Shown piece after piece: positions 8,130 to 17,529 of a stretch of 64,000 nucleotides of DNA. A program made the translations under genes and the position numbers. Within the stretch, counting starts at the first letter, position 1. Every line of letters starts with the position of its first letter. The stretch is from contig CM067372.1 in assembly GCA_034401795.1 (NCBI GenBank), forward strand, positions 19,569,722 to 19,633,721, in the 5' to 3' direction. This DNA is from Chaetoderma sp. LZ-2023a (lineage: Eukaryota > Mollusca > Caudofoveata > Chaetodermatida > Chaetodermatidae). The notes below the pieces were generated by a model. It was not told where the DNA came from. It was given only the letters and a program-made list of their open reading frames with translations, and did no database searches.

Positions 8130-9720
8130 TGAAAGGCGCAGAAGATAACGCTGCCCTCATTTCCGGTCCTGGTTCCACACAATCGAGAACCATTCTCCGC
8201 CGCTCTGCTAAAGTTCTTGTGATCACCCTGGCCATGCAATCCTGAGACAGGCGCATGGTGTCCCGAACAACTCCGGGAGCAGCCTCTGGCACCTGTCCGC
8301 CTTCCGCCGTGCAGTCCAGCATACCCTGCAGGACGGTACACCCGTGCGACAGCGCAGCCATGGCTGCCCTAGCCGCATCCTCAATGAGCGTGAGCTCATT
8401 AAACGGGTCTTTGTTGGTCTGGGAAACCAAGGGACGTGACCGCCCCTTGGCCTTCCCAGCCAACGGCCTATTCAGCGCCTCACGTTCCGCAACGGAAAGC
8501 CGTGGAACCCTGGCGTATTGATGATAGGCCTGCTCCGGAAAACGGACCCTACTCCTTATCCCCTTCGGGGCCTTGGGCAATGCATAGTCTGGCTGAACCA
8601 GACGATATGCCGCAACTTCCAACATGTCAGAAGTCTGCGTGTCCAAGGGGAGTGTAGGCATGGCCGAAGAGCCACTGGACAGAGCGCTAGCCGCACGCTC
8701 TGACATCCGCTCCATCGCCGGATCGCGCTGAGATCCTAGATCTGATGCCAACCCGAGACGATTGGTCATCCATCCAAGGACCTGCACCCATTCAGCCTCG
8801 GCGCAGAAAGCGGAATCGTCCATTAAAGAACTTCCGTTTTCATCTTCCCTCTCTCCCTTAGATGAGAGGGCCACCGACGATCCATGCTGAGCGCTACGAT
8901 AAACGTCTCTGCCAGGACAGAGCGCATCCGTAGCGCGACTACCAGCGGCACCGGTATCCAACGAACCGTCGGATACGGATTCTCCGCAGTCCATCGGCTC
9001 CAACACGGGATCCGGGACTACGACCGCCTCAATCACGGCTGGCACGGTAACTCCGATAGGAGCCGCACCCAACGCCGTCGGGATAGCCGTCGGAACCGCA
9101 AACCACGGCTCCGCCGGCATATCCGGTTGCACAAGTGACGGATGAAAAATGCCCGACGGAACGTCGACATCACCATCCGCCTGGCAAACCCGTACAAATC
9201 CCGAGGGAGACCCCTGGGACGTACTCGGCATTGCCGACATTGAAAGATCCGGCATGCCGGAATCTTCCATCAACAGGAATTCTTCTTCCTCTACCGACGG
9301 CTCTTGAGCCGAGGACAGAGAAAGGTCAGGTGCATGGCCCTCAGCAAAACTAGCCGGACCACCTAATGGTTGCCCTGCACCAGCTTGCCTCACCGGACCC
9401 GTGGACTGTAATGAATCAAACATGGCCTTGAACTGGGCCGCCCATACGCCCAGTGCTGAATCCATCCTCTCATTCAGCCGACCTTCCAGTCCAACCAACG
9501 ACGCCTGCTGACGCTTCACTGTCTTATCCTTCTCTATGCGCTCCAGCCTCGCCCGTCGATCCCTGTCAAACTCAGCCACCATTGCCGACGACCACTTGGC
9601 GCACACATCACACGGACTGCCGACCTTACACCTCGCACACGCCACACAGTGATGTCCAAGATACTTGCGTTTCATGAACCTGTTACACTTCTGGCACAAC
9701 GTGTCCGGGTTCTTCGGTTT
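7744..9720 (-). CDS. E1 gag-like protein, main exon
   Basis: This is the structural/nucleic-acid-binding protein position of DIRS elements. An open frame runs to 9783, but bases just upstream of 9720 read TTTAATTCTCCTCTGTGTTCGCAG, a good splice acceptor, so the exon probably begins at 9720 with KPKNPD. A zinc-binding cluster follows at once with spacing C-X2-C-X10-H-X-C-X2-C-X2-C-X5-C-X2-C. A charged segment (EFDRDRRARLERIEKDK) comes next, then a long low-complexity acidic/Pro part, an alpha-helical conserved part (ALSHGCTVLQGML), and a C-terminal Arg/Gly-rich tail (GGGSGRGGYRK), typical of RNA binding. The frame is intact. The family name gag is by position; I recognise no standard capsid motif. 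Confidence 0.8.
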   Translation of the reverse strand, partial: KPKNPDTLCQKCNRFMKRKYLGHHCVACARCKVGSPCDVCAKWSSAMVAEFDRDRRARLERIEKDKTVKRQQASLVGLEGRLNERMDSALGVWAAQFKAMFDSLQSTGPVRQAGAGQPLGGPASFAEGHAPDLSLSSAQEPSVEEEEFLLMEDSGMPDLSMSAMPSTSQGSPSGFVRVCQADGDVDVPSGIFHPSLVQPDMPAEPWFAVPTAIPTALGAAPIGVTVPAVIEAVVVPDPVLEPMDCGESVSDGSLDTGAAGSRATDALCPGRDVYRSAQHGSSVALSSKGEREDENGSSLMDDSAFCAEAEWVQVLGWMTNRLGLASDLGSQRDPAMERMSERAASALSSGSSAMPTLPLDTQTSDMLEVAAYRLVQPDYALPKAPKGIRSRVRFPEQAYHQYARVPRLSVAEREALNRPLAGKAKGRSRPLVSQTNKDPFNELTLIEDAARAAMAALSHGCTVLQGMLDCTAEGGQVPEAAPGVVRDTMRLSQDCMARVITRTLAERRRMVLDCVEPGPEMRAALSSAPFIGPGLFGGSARQALSKVASMVAEQEVVGKSWKSTKRTQPQQSYRQHRQDQQRQRPRSPFRPSARDAHRPSGAQGPGRSSTYKPSSKRPYEDDRKGGGSGRGGYRKDSRGGGSGPSYHKKPRGGRGARS

Positions 9721-10239
9721 CTGCGAACACAGAGGAGAATTAAAACGCTGCACATGACAAGTGATGACGAGCAATACGCACAATAGACTTGATAGTTAAG
9801 ATTTCTTAAACACATTAACTTTCTCTTAAATTAATGATAACAAGTCTTAGGCAGGAAATATTTGAAACTTTTTTGAGTGAAAATTTTACAAAACACAACT
9901 CAGCCTTTAACTAGCGTTAAATAACCAAGAAAACCTCGCCGATCACTACAAACACCCTCGACAATGAAGCGAGAGCTAAAATCGGCGATAACAGAGTGCC
10001 TGGATACACCAAGCCAATAACGACATATTACATGGGCGCCGCCATCTTGGCTAAGGACGCATCCATCTTAGAGGAACCGAGTCGCAAGAGAAATTAACCG
10101 AGTACCCGAATTAAAACTAAAAGTTAACGGGTACAGAAGCGACTCCAACAATGGCTACCATTATAAAGCAATGTGCCAATTTAAGGAAATTTCAAACAGT
10201 CATTATGGCACGAATGTATAAATTCTAGATTGATACAAC
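9721..10239 (-). other. Proposed intron of E1 gag
   Basis: 519 bp between donor CAG|GTTGTATC and acceptor TTCGCAG|AAA. It is AT-rich with no coding frame supported. It contains GGCGCCGCCATCTTGG near 10027-10042, a YY1-like motif also kept in E4. Confidence 0.55.
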
Positions 10240-10272
10240 CTGCCCCTGTGATGATGTTCCAAGTTCCTCCAT
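10240..10272 (-). CDS. E1 proposed first gag exon (11 codons)
   Basis: ATG-initiated mini-exon reading MEELGTSSQGQ, ending in phase 0 at a donor, CAG|GTTGTATC. E4 has the same arrangement (MEEKGKSSQ, same donor). Family 2 copies have a 17-codon equivalent. Spliced to 9720 it keeps the gag frame open. This is too short to call alone; the support is conservation of start, peptide and donor across copies. Confidence 0.6.
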
Positions 10273-10374
10273 TAGTCCAGCGATGGTTTTCACAAACACG
10301 CGCTAAAACTGCTTAATTTATCAATTAAATGACACTCTAAACACATGCGACTTGAAACAAGCGCAAAATAGACG

Positions 10375-10542
10375 AATCTGACTGTGATTGGGAATGGACT
10401 CGGTACCTGCGGCTATGGTATTCCCGGACACAGTATGGGCAGGACCAGGAGAGTGCGGAGTTTTAATTGTTTATTTTGACCTAGACTAGATAATAGACAT
10501 TATCATAATAGTACATCTGGTAAGTATTATTCGAAGTAGAAT
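10375..10542 (-). repeat. E1 5' terminal repeat
   Basis: Inverted partner of 3795-3950. The outer 20 bases (…TATTATTCGAAGTAGAAT) are specific to this end and recur inverted in the ICR. It ends at the GAAT shared with the target in E2. Confidence 0.88.
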
Positions 10543-12341
10543 GCGTATGCATACATTCCCTCCCAGCTGATAGCTAACGCATCTGTTGCGAAAGCGCTTG
10601 GGTCTGGAATCGGAGAGACGTACGTCGTCATCTTCGTATTCTTCTTCGTTGCGAACAAATCTATGTTGGGTTTCCCCCAATGGTCGAACAGACGATCCGC
10701 CACACATTGATTTAGTTGCCATTCCGTGGGTAAAACACTCATCCTTCGGCTCAATGAGTCTGCTAGCAGATTTAACCTCCCCGGAATATGAACTGCTTTC
10801 AAGGTGATCCCATGATCCAGGCACCAACAAAGCAGTTTCCATGTCATCATACAGAGACTGGGCGACTTCGTTCCGCCCTGGCGGTTTATGTAAGTCACTA
10901 CTGTCGAGTTGTCTGAACGAATCAGAACAATCTTGCCCTGAACATTCTTTAAGAAATGTTCCAGGCCCAGGACTACTGCTCTTAGCTCTAGTAGATTGAT
11001 ATGTTCCTTGGACTGATCCAGATCCCAAAGCCCTGATACTGTGGACTCTTCCAGACAAGCTCCCCACCCCTCCATCGATGCATCTGTATACACAGTCACC
11101 TGAGGGTGGGGAGGGGTTAGCAAAACCCCCGGCAAGAGATTCTCTGTATTCAACCACCATTGCAGGTGGTGAATCAGAGGCGCCAACACTGACACGTTCG
11201 AGTCCAGCGAACCTGAACTCTGGGTCCACTGTGTCATGAGAAACAACTGGATCGGGCGCCTGCGCAAGGCGGCCTGCGGAATGACTGGTTCCAAAGAAAC
11301 CATCAAGCCCAGCATTCTCAAGTAAACCCGTGCCAGGACATGACGACTGTCGCACACCGACTGTATTACCGAGATGAGTATTTGAACCCTCTCCTGAGTG
11401 GGGTACACATACCCCGTCTCCAGATCGAAGAACATGCCCAGGTAAACAAACTTCTGGGATGGAGTTAGCTCTGATTTCGGGAAATTGATCATCCAGCCCA
11501 AGTCCGAGAGAGTTTTCAAAACAATCTCCAGATTGGCTGACAACGATTCCCGGGTGTGTGCTTTCAACAGCCAGTCGTCTATGTACGTGTGGACTGCTAT
11601 GCTTCTCCTGCGGAGGTATGCAGTGATCGCGAGAACCACACGGGTGAAGACCCGAGGAGCCGTGGAAATCCCGAAGGGTAACACCCTGAATTCCCACCGC
11701 CGGCCCTGAAATGCGAATCTCAGGAAGTGACGGAAACTCCTCTCTATGGGAATGTGGAAATACGCATCCTTCAAATCTATGGAAGCGGTCCACATCCCTC
11801 GCTCCAACCCCGCCAATACCGAGCGCACAGTCTCCATCTTGAAACTGGGCGTCTCTAAGAACTTGTTCAAAGGCTTGAGGTTGAGAATCGGCCTCCACCC
11901 TCCGGTGTTTTTCTTCACTAAGAAGAGGGTTGAATAGAAGCCCGGGCACCTCTGTGCCGGCTGAATGGCTTCTTTTAGTATGAGGGAATTTATTTCCTCC
12001 TCTATACACAACCTCTGATCCGGATCCCGTGGAATAGGAGTCCAGATCGGCGCGAGAGACAGTCGCGATGGCGGGCCTGTCACCCAGTCGGGACGATACC
12101 CGACTGAAAGCCATCGCAAGACTAAACGGTCCTGAGTCAACCGCTTCCACTCTGGCAAGTGGCCGGCCAAACGGCCGCCCACCGGTCCACCTAGGGATAG
12201 AGGTGGACATAAGGAGTGCCAGAGTGGCACTGTCCTCTCGGCGTGAAACACCGGAGTGGTTCCCACCGCGGTAACCAGGCCATCAGGCCCGATTACCGCG
12301 ACCAGATCCCCGCGCGCCCCGCCCAGCGCCGCGCGCACCAC
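10543..12341 (-). CDS. E2 RT/RNase H, N-terminal and central part
   Basis: The polymerase frame of E2 up to the point where E1 is inserted. Visible are PGFYSTLFLVKKNTGGWRPI, SIDLKDAYFHIP, LPFGISTAPRVFTR and the catalytic YIDDW (near 11585-11570), then RNase H with VYTDAS, NLLELRAVVLGL, IRSDNSTVVTYIN and HIPGRLNLLADSLSR. The frame runs without stop into E1 at the YAYAF codons and ends within a few E1 codons. The displaced C-terminus is at 3746-3360. A second frame is open across the same DNA (10486-12210). Confidence 0.9.
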
Positions 12342-14331
12342 GGTGCGCGGGCGGCTGTCTGGCTAGGTGCGGCTGGGGAGCCTGCGCCCCCCTCGCTGCT
12401 GGCCGAATCGCACGTGGCCTAGGCCTACGTTGCGACGGTGGCTGGCCTCTGACCTGGCCAGCACCACCTCGAGCCTGCAGAGGACGATACGCAGGGGGTG
12501 CCGCGCGAACACGCTCCCGCCGGAGCACCTCAAATTGTTCACGCAGCGCCCTCTGGTTGTTAACCAGAGTGACCGTCTCCTGGAGGTGCCTGCATCCCTC
12601 ACCTCCAAAGAGACCAGGACCTGTCATAGGCGTCCGCAGCAGCCTATTATACAGGTCCTGGGACGGGCACAGATTGTCAAGAGCAAACGTGCGCCGCGCC
12701 CGGACACTTCTGGTCACCGCCCGCGTCAAACAGTCCAAAGCCAGGTTGATACCATCCTGGATGGCTCTCTGGACTGTTACCGGGCTTGGCTGGCGTGATG
12801 CGGAGGCCGCTACCACCCCCTGTAGCAGCTGGGAGACGTGGGACAGAGCGGCAATCGACGCCCTCCCACTCTCCTCCGCATCACGCAGCGCGGCATTCGC
12901 CGAACGCAACGCGTTCGAGCACAAGACTCCCGTGTCAGAACGGGAGCCCGGCCGCGCATCTTCGCCTAAAGCCGCGCGATCATCCACGCTTGGCTTTGGC
13001 ACCACACCGTACCGCTGGTATTCCAGGGGCATGATGCGGCAACGCTTCGCCACCTCACGAGGGGCCTTCGCGAGACGTCCATTAACCTTAATGGACGACT
13101 CCGCCGCTTCGAACATGTCCACGACATGCTCAGCCAGCGGCAGAGATGGCATAGTGTTAGCCGCCGGCCTACCAGCTAACCACGGCCTATGGTCACGCTG
13201 GCTAGCCGGCAGCTCCACGGGTAGATCGGGCCGAACACTTACCAGCCACTGGCAAGCGTCCGACCAATCCTCCTCCGTGGCTAACTGCGAGCGCTCTACT
13301 AGACGAGGGCCTTCGTCTTCCTCCAGAGCACTCGCAGTTGACGTCGACGGCGGATAAGCTGATACCCCTGGCAAGCCCGGAAAAGCATGCGGGCCCGAGA
13401 GAGCAGGCATGCTGAACTCCGCGGCTTGACCAGGAGCAGGCGCCGTGGCAGAGCGTGGGGTAAACACCGCCCTACCGCGGCCCTGACCAGCACCAGCGAC
13501 ACCATCGGCAAGCCGAGGTATGCGGTATCCGTGGTCAACAGCACCGCCCGGGGACACCTTCTGGACCGTGAAATCTACTCCTGCGAGAGTAGAACCACGG
13601 AACACGTCGCCTGTATTCCCCGCGAGGGGTGCACAGACGTCGTATTCCATGGCCACGTCCTCAGAAGGCGACCCTAGCAGGAGATCCTCTTCCTCCTGGC
13701 CAGAAAGATTAGACTCCGGGTCAGCAAAGAGAGCTAACCCGGACTGGCCAGGAAAGGTGCCATAGGAGGCCTTGACACCTTCGGCGCGCGGATACCCGGG
13801 GTCTGATGAGCAGACCGCGGGTCCCAGCAACAACCGTTGTCCACGGCCCCTCGGCGCGGCGCCATGCCTGCTGCCAGGGTCTTGGACTGCCCCCAACAAA
13901 GGGGCCACCTCTGAATCCACAAACGGACCGGACCTAAAGAGACCAGATTCAGAGGCGGGGATCACCTGCTCGTAAGCAGATGCCGAGGACAACAAAGGAG
14001 CTGGCCCAGGGAGCATGCTGCGAAGCAACTCTGGGACCAAATCCTTTATTGTCCTCTGCATCTCTTGCAACATTTCGGACCTGAAGGCCTCCATATCCAC
14101 CGCGGATGAGGCCTTCTTCTTACCCTTCTTACTACCCTCCTTCTTCTTCTTCCTCTCTTCCTCCATCACCTTCTCCCTTGCCTGCAATGAGAGAAAATCA
14201 GACATTAGATCTCCCCCCCACTGCTTACATACATCGCACTTCAGCAACGGTCCACAGGGACTGCAGCTGAAGCACAAGTGCGGTACGAATCTATTCTTCA
14301 GAAACCTCCCGCAGGACGGGCAACCAGGTCT
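12283..14331 (-). CDS. E2 gag-like protein, main exon
   Basis: An intact GC-rich gag position protein. The open frame extends to 14358, but the run of pyrimidines ending CTGTTTCAG just before 14331 is a strong acceptor, so the exon likely starts at RPGCPSC. The zinc cluster has the same spacing as in E1 (C-X2-C-X10-H-X-C-X2-C-X2-C-X5-C-X2-C). Then come a helix rich in Lys/Glu (REKVMEEERKKKKEGSKKGKK), a long variable region, a conserved segment with PSLPLAEHVVDMFEAAE and ASIAALSHVSQLLQG, and an Arg/Gly/Ala-rich tail. Its end overlaps the start of the RT frame by about 60 bp. Confidence 0.8.
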   Translation of the reverse strand, partial: RPGCPSCGRFLKNRFVPHLCFSCSPCGPLLKCDVCKQWGGDLMSDFLSLQAREKVMEEERKKKKEGSKKGKKKASSAVDMEAFRSEMLQEMQRTIKDLVPELLRSMLPGPAPLLSSASAYEQVIPASESGLFRSGPFVDSEVAPLLGAVQDPGSRHGAAPRGRGQRLLLGPAVCSSDPGYPRAEGVKASYGTFPGQSGLALFADPESNLSGQEEEDLLLGSPSEDVAMEYDVCAPLAGNTGDVFRGSTLAGVDFTVQKVSPGGAVDHGYRIPRLADGVAGAGQGRGRAVFTPRSATAPAPGQAAEFSMPALSGPHAFPGLPGVSAYPPSTSTASALEEDEGPRLVERSQLATEEDWSDACQWLVSVRPDLPVELPASQRDHRPWLAGRPAANTMPSLPLAEHVVDMFEAAESSIKVNGRLAKAPREVAKRCRIMPLEYQRYGVVPKPSVDDRAALGEDARPGSRSDTGVLCSNALRSANAALRDAEESGRASIAALSHVSQLLQGVVAASASRQPSPVTVQRAIQDGINLALDCLTRAVTRSVRARRTFALDNLCPSQDLYNRLLRTPMTGPGLFGGEGCRHLQETVTLVNNQRALREQFEVLRRERVRAAPPAYRPLQARGGAGQVRGQPPSQRRPRPRAIRPAARGAQAPQPHLARQPPAHRGARGAGRGARGSGRGNRA

Positions 14332-15112
14332 CTGAAACAGGACAAAGGACAAGGACAATGAGCAAGATAGTTACGGTTAGCGAACTCAAAACCAACTAAA
14401 AAGAGAGGGACAGGATCCTCAAGATCGCAAGTCAAGAAGAACCAGCCTTGGACAAAACGTTAAATGTTAATAAAGGCCAAGGCCGATTATGACGTCATCA
14501 ATCCCGTGACCAAAATAATCGATCCGCAACAAGCACCAAGTGCAAGAACGAATTGTATAAGTAACCGGAACATTCCCGTTGAATTGGCATTTCGAGTACA
14601 CAACAATCAGATATACAGAGATAACTCCTTCCAATTCTAGCATTGGCAAAAAAGGAAATTATCTCCCCTTTTGTTTATCAATAATTAGATACCTGACACT
14701 TGTACAGACAAACCATCCAACGTGATGTACCGGAGAACTCCACCATAGTACGCCTCTACATTCTCTCCACCGAAGGGGAAGGAATTGGATCAAGAGGGCA
14801 AAGTGAGAAGACCTTTATAACAAGCCTCCAACTCACTGAACATAGATTTTTTTTTTTTTTTTTTTTTTGGTTAGATAACCTAACAGTATTAGTAGGAAAT
14901 GGAACCGTGGTGGAGAGAAACATATCCTCTTGTGCCGAGAAGTCCATCAAAGCTTCTACGTGATACCTGTGGACAAAAACACAAAGAGAAATGAGACTTA
15001 TGAAGCACCATGTTGTAAAAAACCAACACAAACAGGCGCTAATCACGGTAAGCGCGAGTCCCGGAAACACATTAAACCGGGACAAAACACGCTAGCATAT
15101 CAAAGAAATCAC
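14332..15112 (-). other. Proposed intron of E2 gag
   Basis: 781 bp between donor CAG|GTGATTTC (15113/15112) and acceptor TTTCAG|AGA (14332/14331). It contains a T20-class homopolymer (A-run in the sense strand) near 14849-14868 and another acceptor-like site (TTGTCCACAG) near 14988. An open frame of about 109 codons crosses it but is not kept in E5, so it is not called. Confidence 0.5.
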
Positions 15113-15163
15113 CTGATAAAGAGATCCAGCTCCTTCCAAAGGTGAGTCCTCTCTTTCCGACAT
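15113..15163 (-). CDS. E2 proposed first gag exon (17 codons)
   Basis: ATG-started exon of 51 bp reading MSEREDSPLEGAGSLYQ, followed by donor CAG|GTGATT, phase 0. E3 (25181-25131) and E5 (57705-57755) have 17-codon equivalents beginning MS and ending HQ before a GT donor, at the same place relative to the terminal repeat. Joined to 14331 it opens directly into the zinc cluster. Confidence 0.62.
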
Positions 15164-15269
15164 GACAGGAACGTACAACAATCGTCAAATAAGTGAAAAA
15201 CAAGGTAAACGCGCAGAAAATGTAGAGTAGCACAAAACCGCATGTAACCCTTAGCCAATAAATGAGCAA

Positions 15270-15447
15270 AGAGGAAGTAGTAGTCGGCGCATGCGCGGTG
15301 GTGGGGCGAGCATCCGCCGGACTACCTCTGACTCCCTGCCCAGTAGGGGCACCTAACTGTTTTTAATCTGAGTGTTTTATTGAGTGAAAGCCGATATTTA
15401 GCAATATCAAAAGTATTAGGGAGGTAAGTATACTCTTGATGTGAAAT
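15270..15447 (-). repeat. E2 5' terminal repeat
   Basis: Inverted partner of the sequence at about 1660-1805, with shared blocks GCGCATGCGCGG, CTCCCTGCCCAGTAGGGG and AAGCCGATATTTAGC. The outermost bases (GTATACTCTTGATGTGAAAT) recur inverted in the ICR. Confidence 0.85.
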
Positions 15448-16502
15448 CTCTATGCCCTAAGAATACTTCCTGCCAAACATAATTGAAATCAGCCCAGTAG
15501 TTCTCGGGAAGACATTTAAAATTTCCCATTGCTTTAGTATGGGCGCTTCTGGCGGGAAAATGATCCAAGATGGCCACGAAACCGTTTATCCGGCAGTTTC
15601 AAAAATTGCAAATTTAAGATCCGAATACCAAAAAACCTAGATAAAACCAATTTCAGCCTCAAAATCCATCAAATAAAAAAAAAATCCAATTTGGCCGCCA
15701 AACACGTTAGATTTTGCAGGTTCGTTTGAACAAACTTGAATTTCTATGCGCTTAAGAATGCTTCCTGGCAAATATAATTGAAATCGGCCCAGTAGTTCTC
15801 GAGAAGCCATTTTAAATTTCCCATTGCTTTAGTATGGGAGCTTTTGGTGGGAAAATGATCCAAGATGGCCGCCAAACCATTTATCTGAGTTTTGAAAATT
15901 GCAAATTTGACTCACAATACCCAAAAAGCTTATATAAAACCAATTTCGGCCTCAAAATCCATCAAATAAAAAATCCAATATGGCCACCAAACATGCCATA
16001 TTTTGATTGGCCCACGGTGGCCATGGTCTTTGACGGATCAACTTCTCTTAAACAAACTTTACTGGCCCTTAGTCCCTAATCATACCTGCCAAATTTTGGC
16101 CTGATCCCTTCAGCAGTTCTGGAGAAGTAATTTTCACTAAAATTAGGTCAAACAAGATGGCCGCCGAAGCATTAGACCAATCAAGTTCCCTTCAACAAAC
16201 TTGGTTGAGCTCTTGCCATAGATAATATTTCATGAGGTTTGCTTCAATCCCTCAAGCGGTTTCCGAGATTTTTAGACGTTTCTAAAAATCGGCCAAAATC
16301 CAAGATGGCCGCTGACCAAATTGGTCGATCGGCTTTGCTTGAACAAACTTGGATCCCTATGCCCTAAGGATACTTCCTGCCAAATATAATTGAAATTGGC
16401 CCAGCGGTTCTTGAGAAGTCGTTTAAAGGAAAAGTTGACGGATGGATAGGCGACGGACGGTCACCACAACATAAGCTCACTTGGCCAGGCCAGGTGAGCT
16501 AA
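15448..16502. repeat. Interspersed repeat R1, right part
   Basis: Continuation of the repeat begun at 860, interrupted by E2. It contains repeated phrases (CTATGCCCTAAG.ATACTTCCTG, CAAGATGGCCGCC, TTGAACAAACTT) and ends with GACGGATGGATAGGCGACGG and GGCCAGGTGAGCT. Within it there are two diverged sub-copies of about 280 bp (15450-15720 and 15720-16010), suggesting an internal tandem structure. Confidence 0.68.
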
Positions 16503-17529
16503 AAACAGAAATATGTTAGATAGTACAATTGTAGACATGATTTAAGAAATGTCATGATGAATATTTTGAATATAATTGGATTGGAAGACATTGCAGTCTT
16601 AGGCAAAAATGTCTTCCAATACAATTATGTTCAAAATATTCAACAGTACATTTTATTTGCTTTGGAAACATGTTAAGCTATTTCTGAAGCGGGACAATGT
16701 GTATGTATTATAAAGACAAATACAATAGATTATGCCACATTGAACCAAAATTAACTCTAAAAATCCTGAAGCCCGGGAACAGCAAGCTTGAAGACAACAA
16801 TACAATTAAGCTGTTGCTTATTTTGAAACTAATTAGACTGGAACCTAAACCAGTTAAATGGGTTTCAAAATATTCTCTACGTTTCAAGCTTAGCGCCATG
16901 GAAAAAACGCAATTTAAGCATACACACTATGATCACGAGTAACATTAGCCAATCTTAATTCTTTTGATGTAGAAATTACAAGGGAAGATAACTCTTGGTA
17001 ATAGAAAACCATCAGAGACTGCCGCATCAACAACATAGTGACAACCAATTTCCATATGATAAAACTGACAGCAATATTCGTAAAGAAATAAATTTCTACA
17101 TTTTAATGAAATCGTATAATCATTTGAAGACTAAATATTCACTGACAAAAGTAAACTAGTCATAACATCGCTCAAAACTACCCACATGCTGCTAATATAT
17201 GGAAGGAAATCGTTGAAAAGACAAAATAAATTTATTGGGAATTATAATTTTAATATTTTCATGATGAAGCCTTCCAAAAATGGCCAATACAGTGCTCTTG
17301 AAGAAAATCCATTTTGCAGGGAAAGTGAATAATATTTTTGAAAATTTACAACTGGAATGACTGGCTCAATATCTGAGCCAGTCATTCCAGTTGTAAATTT
17401 TCAAAAATAGTCTTCACTTTGTCTGCAAATAGACATTCAATAAGCACATACTTAAAATTTCTTTACCAAATTTAGCCTTTAAAAGGTTAATATTGATTAC
17501 AGTCAAACATTTACGTTTCAACAGCCCAC
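16503..17529. other. IFT140 intron with foldback elements
   Basis: No coding exon seen. Foldback type B copies lie at about 16555-16642 and 16805-16885, and a foldback type A copy at about 17280-17445. The remainder is AT-rich single-copy-like sequence. Confidence 0.6.
17280..17445. repeat. Foldback (MITE-like) type A, copy 1
   Basis: Near-perfect palindrome. The core arms read ACTGGAATGACTGGCTC and its complement around a short loop (17374), flanked outward by TTTTTGAAAATTTAC on both sides. Outer arms contain TTCACTTTGTCTGCAAAT. There is no coding capacity. Confidence 0.75.

Larger units (their letters stand above)
3747..10542 (-). mobile_element. DIRS-like retrotransposon E1 (family 1), full length, nested in E2
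   Basis: E1 is about 6.8 kb and reads on the minus strand. It has gag (main exon 9720-7744), RT/RNase H (8129-5574) and recombinase (to 4726), all open, plus inverted terminal repeats of about 150 bp (3795-3950 against 10375-10522) and an ICR at 4011-4113. The 4-mer GAAT is present at both outer edges (3747-3750 and 10539-10542) and at the ICR joint, so the crossover can be placed on it. It interrupts the RT/RNase H gene of E2 at the YAYAF codons. Intact frames and matching termini suggest a young, possibly competent copy; activity itself cannot be seen. Confidence 0.94.
1612..15447 (-). mobile_element. DIRS-like retrotransposon E2 (family 2), split by E1
   Basis: E2 is a tyrosine-recombinase retrotransposon reading on the minus strand. 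In gene order it has a right terminal repeat (15447-15270), a tiny first gag exon, the main gag exon, RT/RNase H, tyrosine recombinase, a 3' noncoding part with an oligo-G (sense) tract, an internal complementary region and a left terminal repeat. E1 occupies 3747-10542, leaving about 7.0 kb of E2 itself. The trinucleotide AAT is present at both outer junctions and no longer target duplication is seen, as expected for recombinase integration. Both flanks are parts of repeat R1. The gag and recombinase frames remain open; RT/RNase H is broken only by the E1 insertion. Confidence 0.92.

Noticed and set aside
12557..13357. 266-codon plus-strand open frame opposite E2 gag
   Set aside because: It is the complement of a GC-rich gag frame, Arg/Ser-rich, and not matched in E1 or E4; a shadow frame.
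14756..15085. 109-codon frame in the proposed E2 gag intron
   Set aside because: Contains a long Lys run from a homopolymer and is not preserved in E5 or E3.
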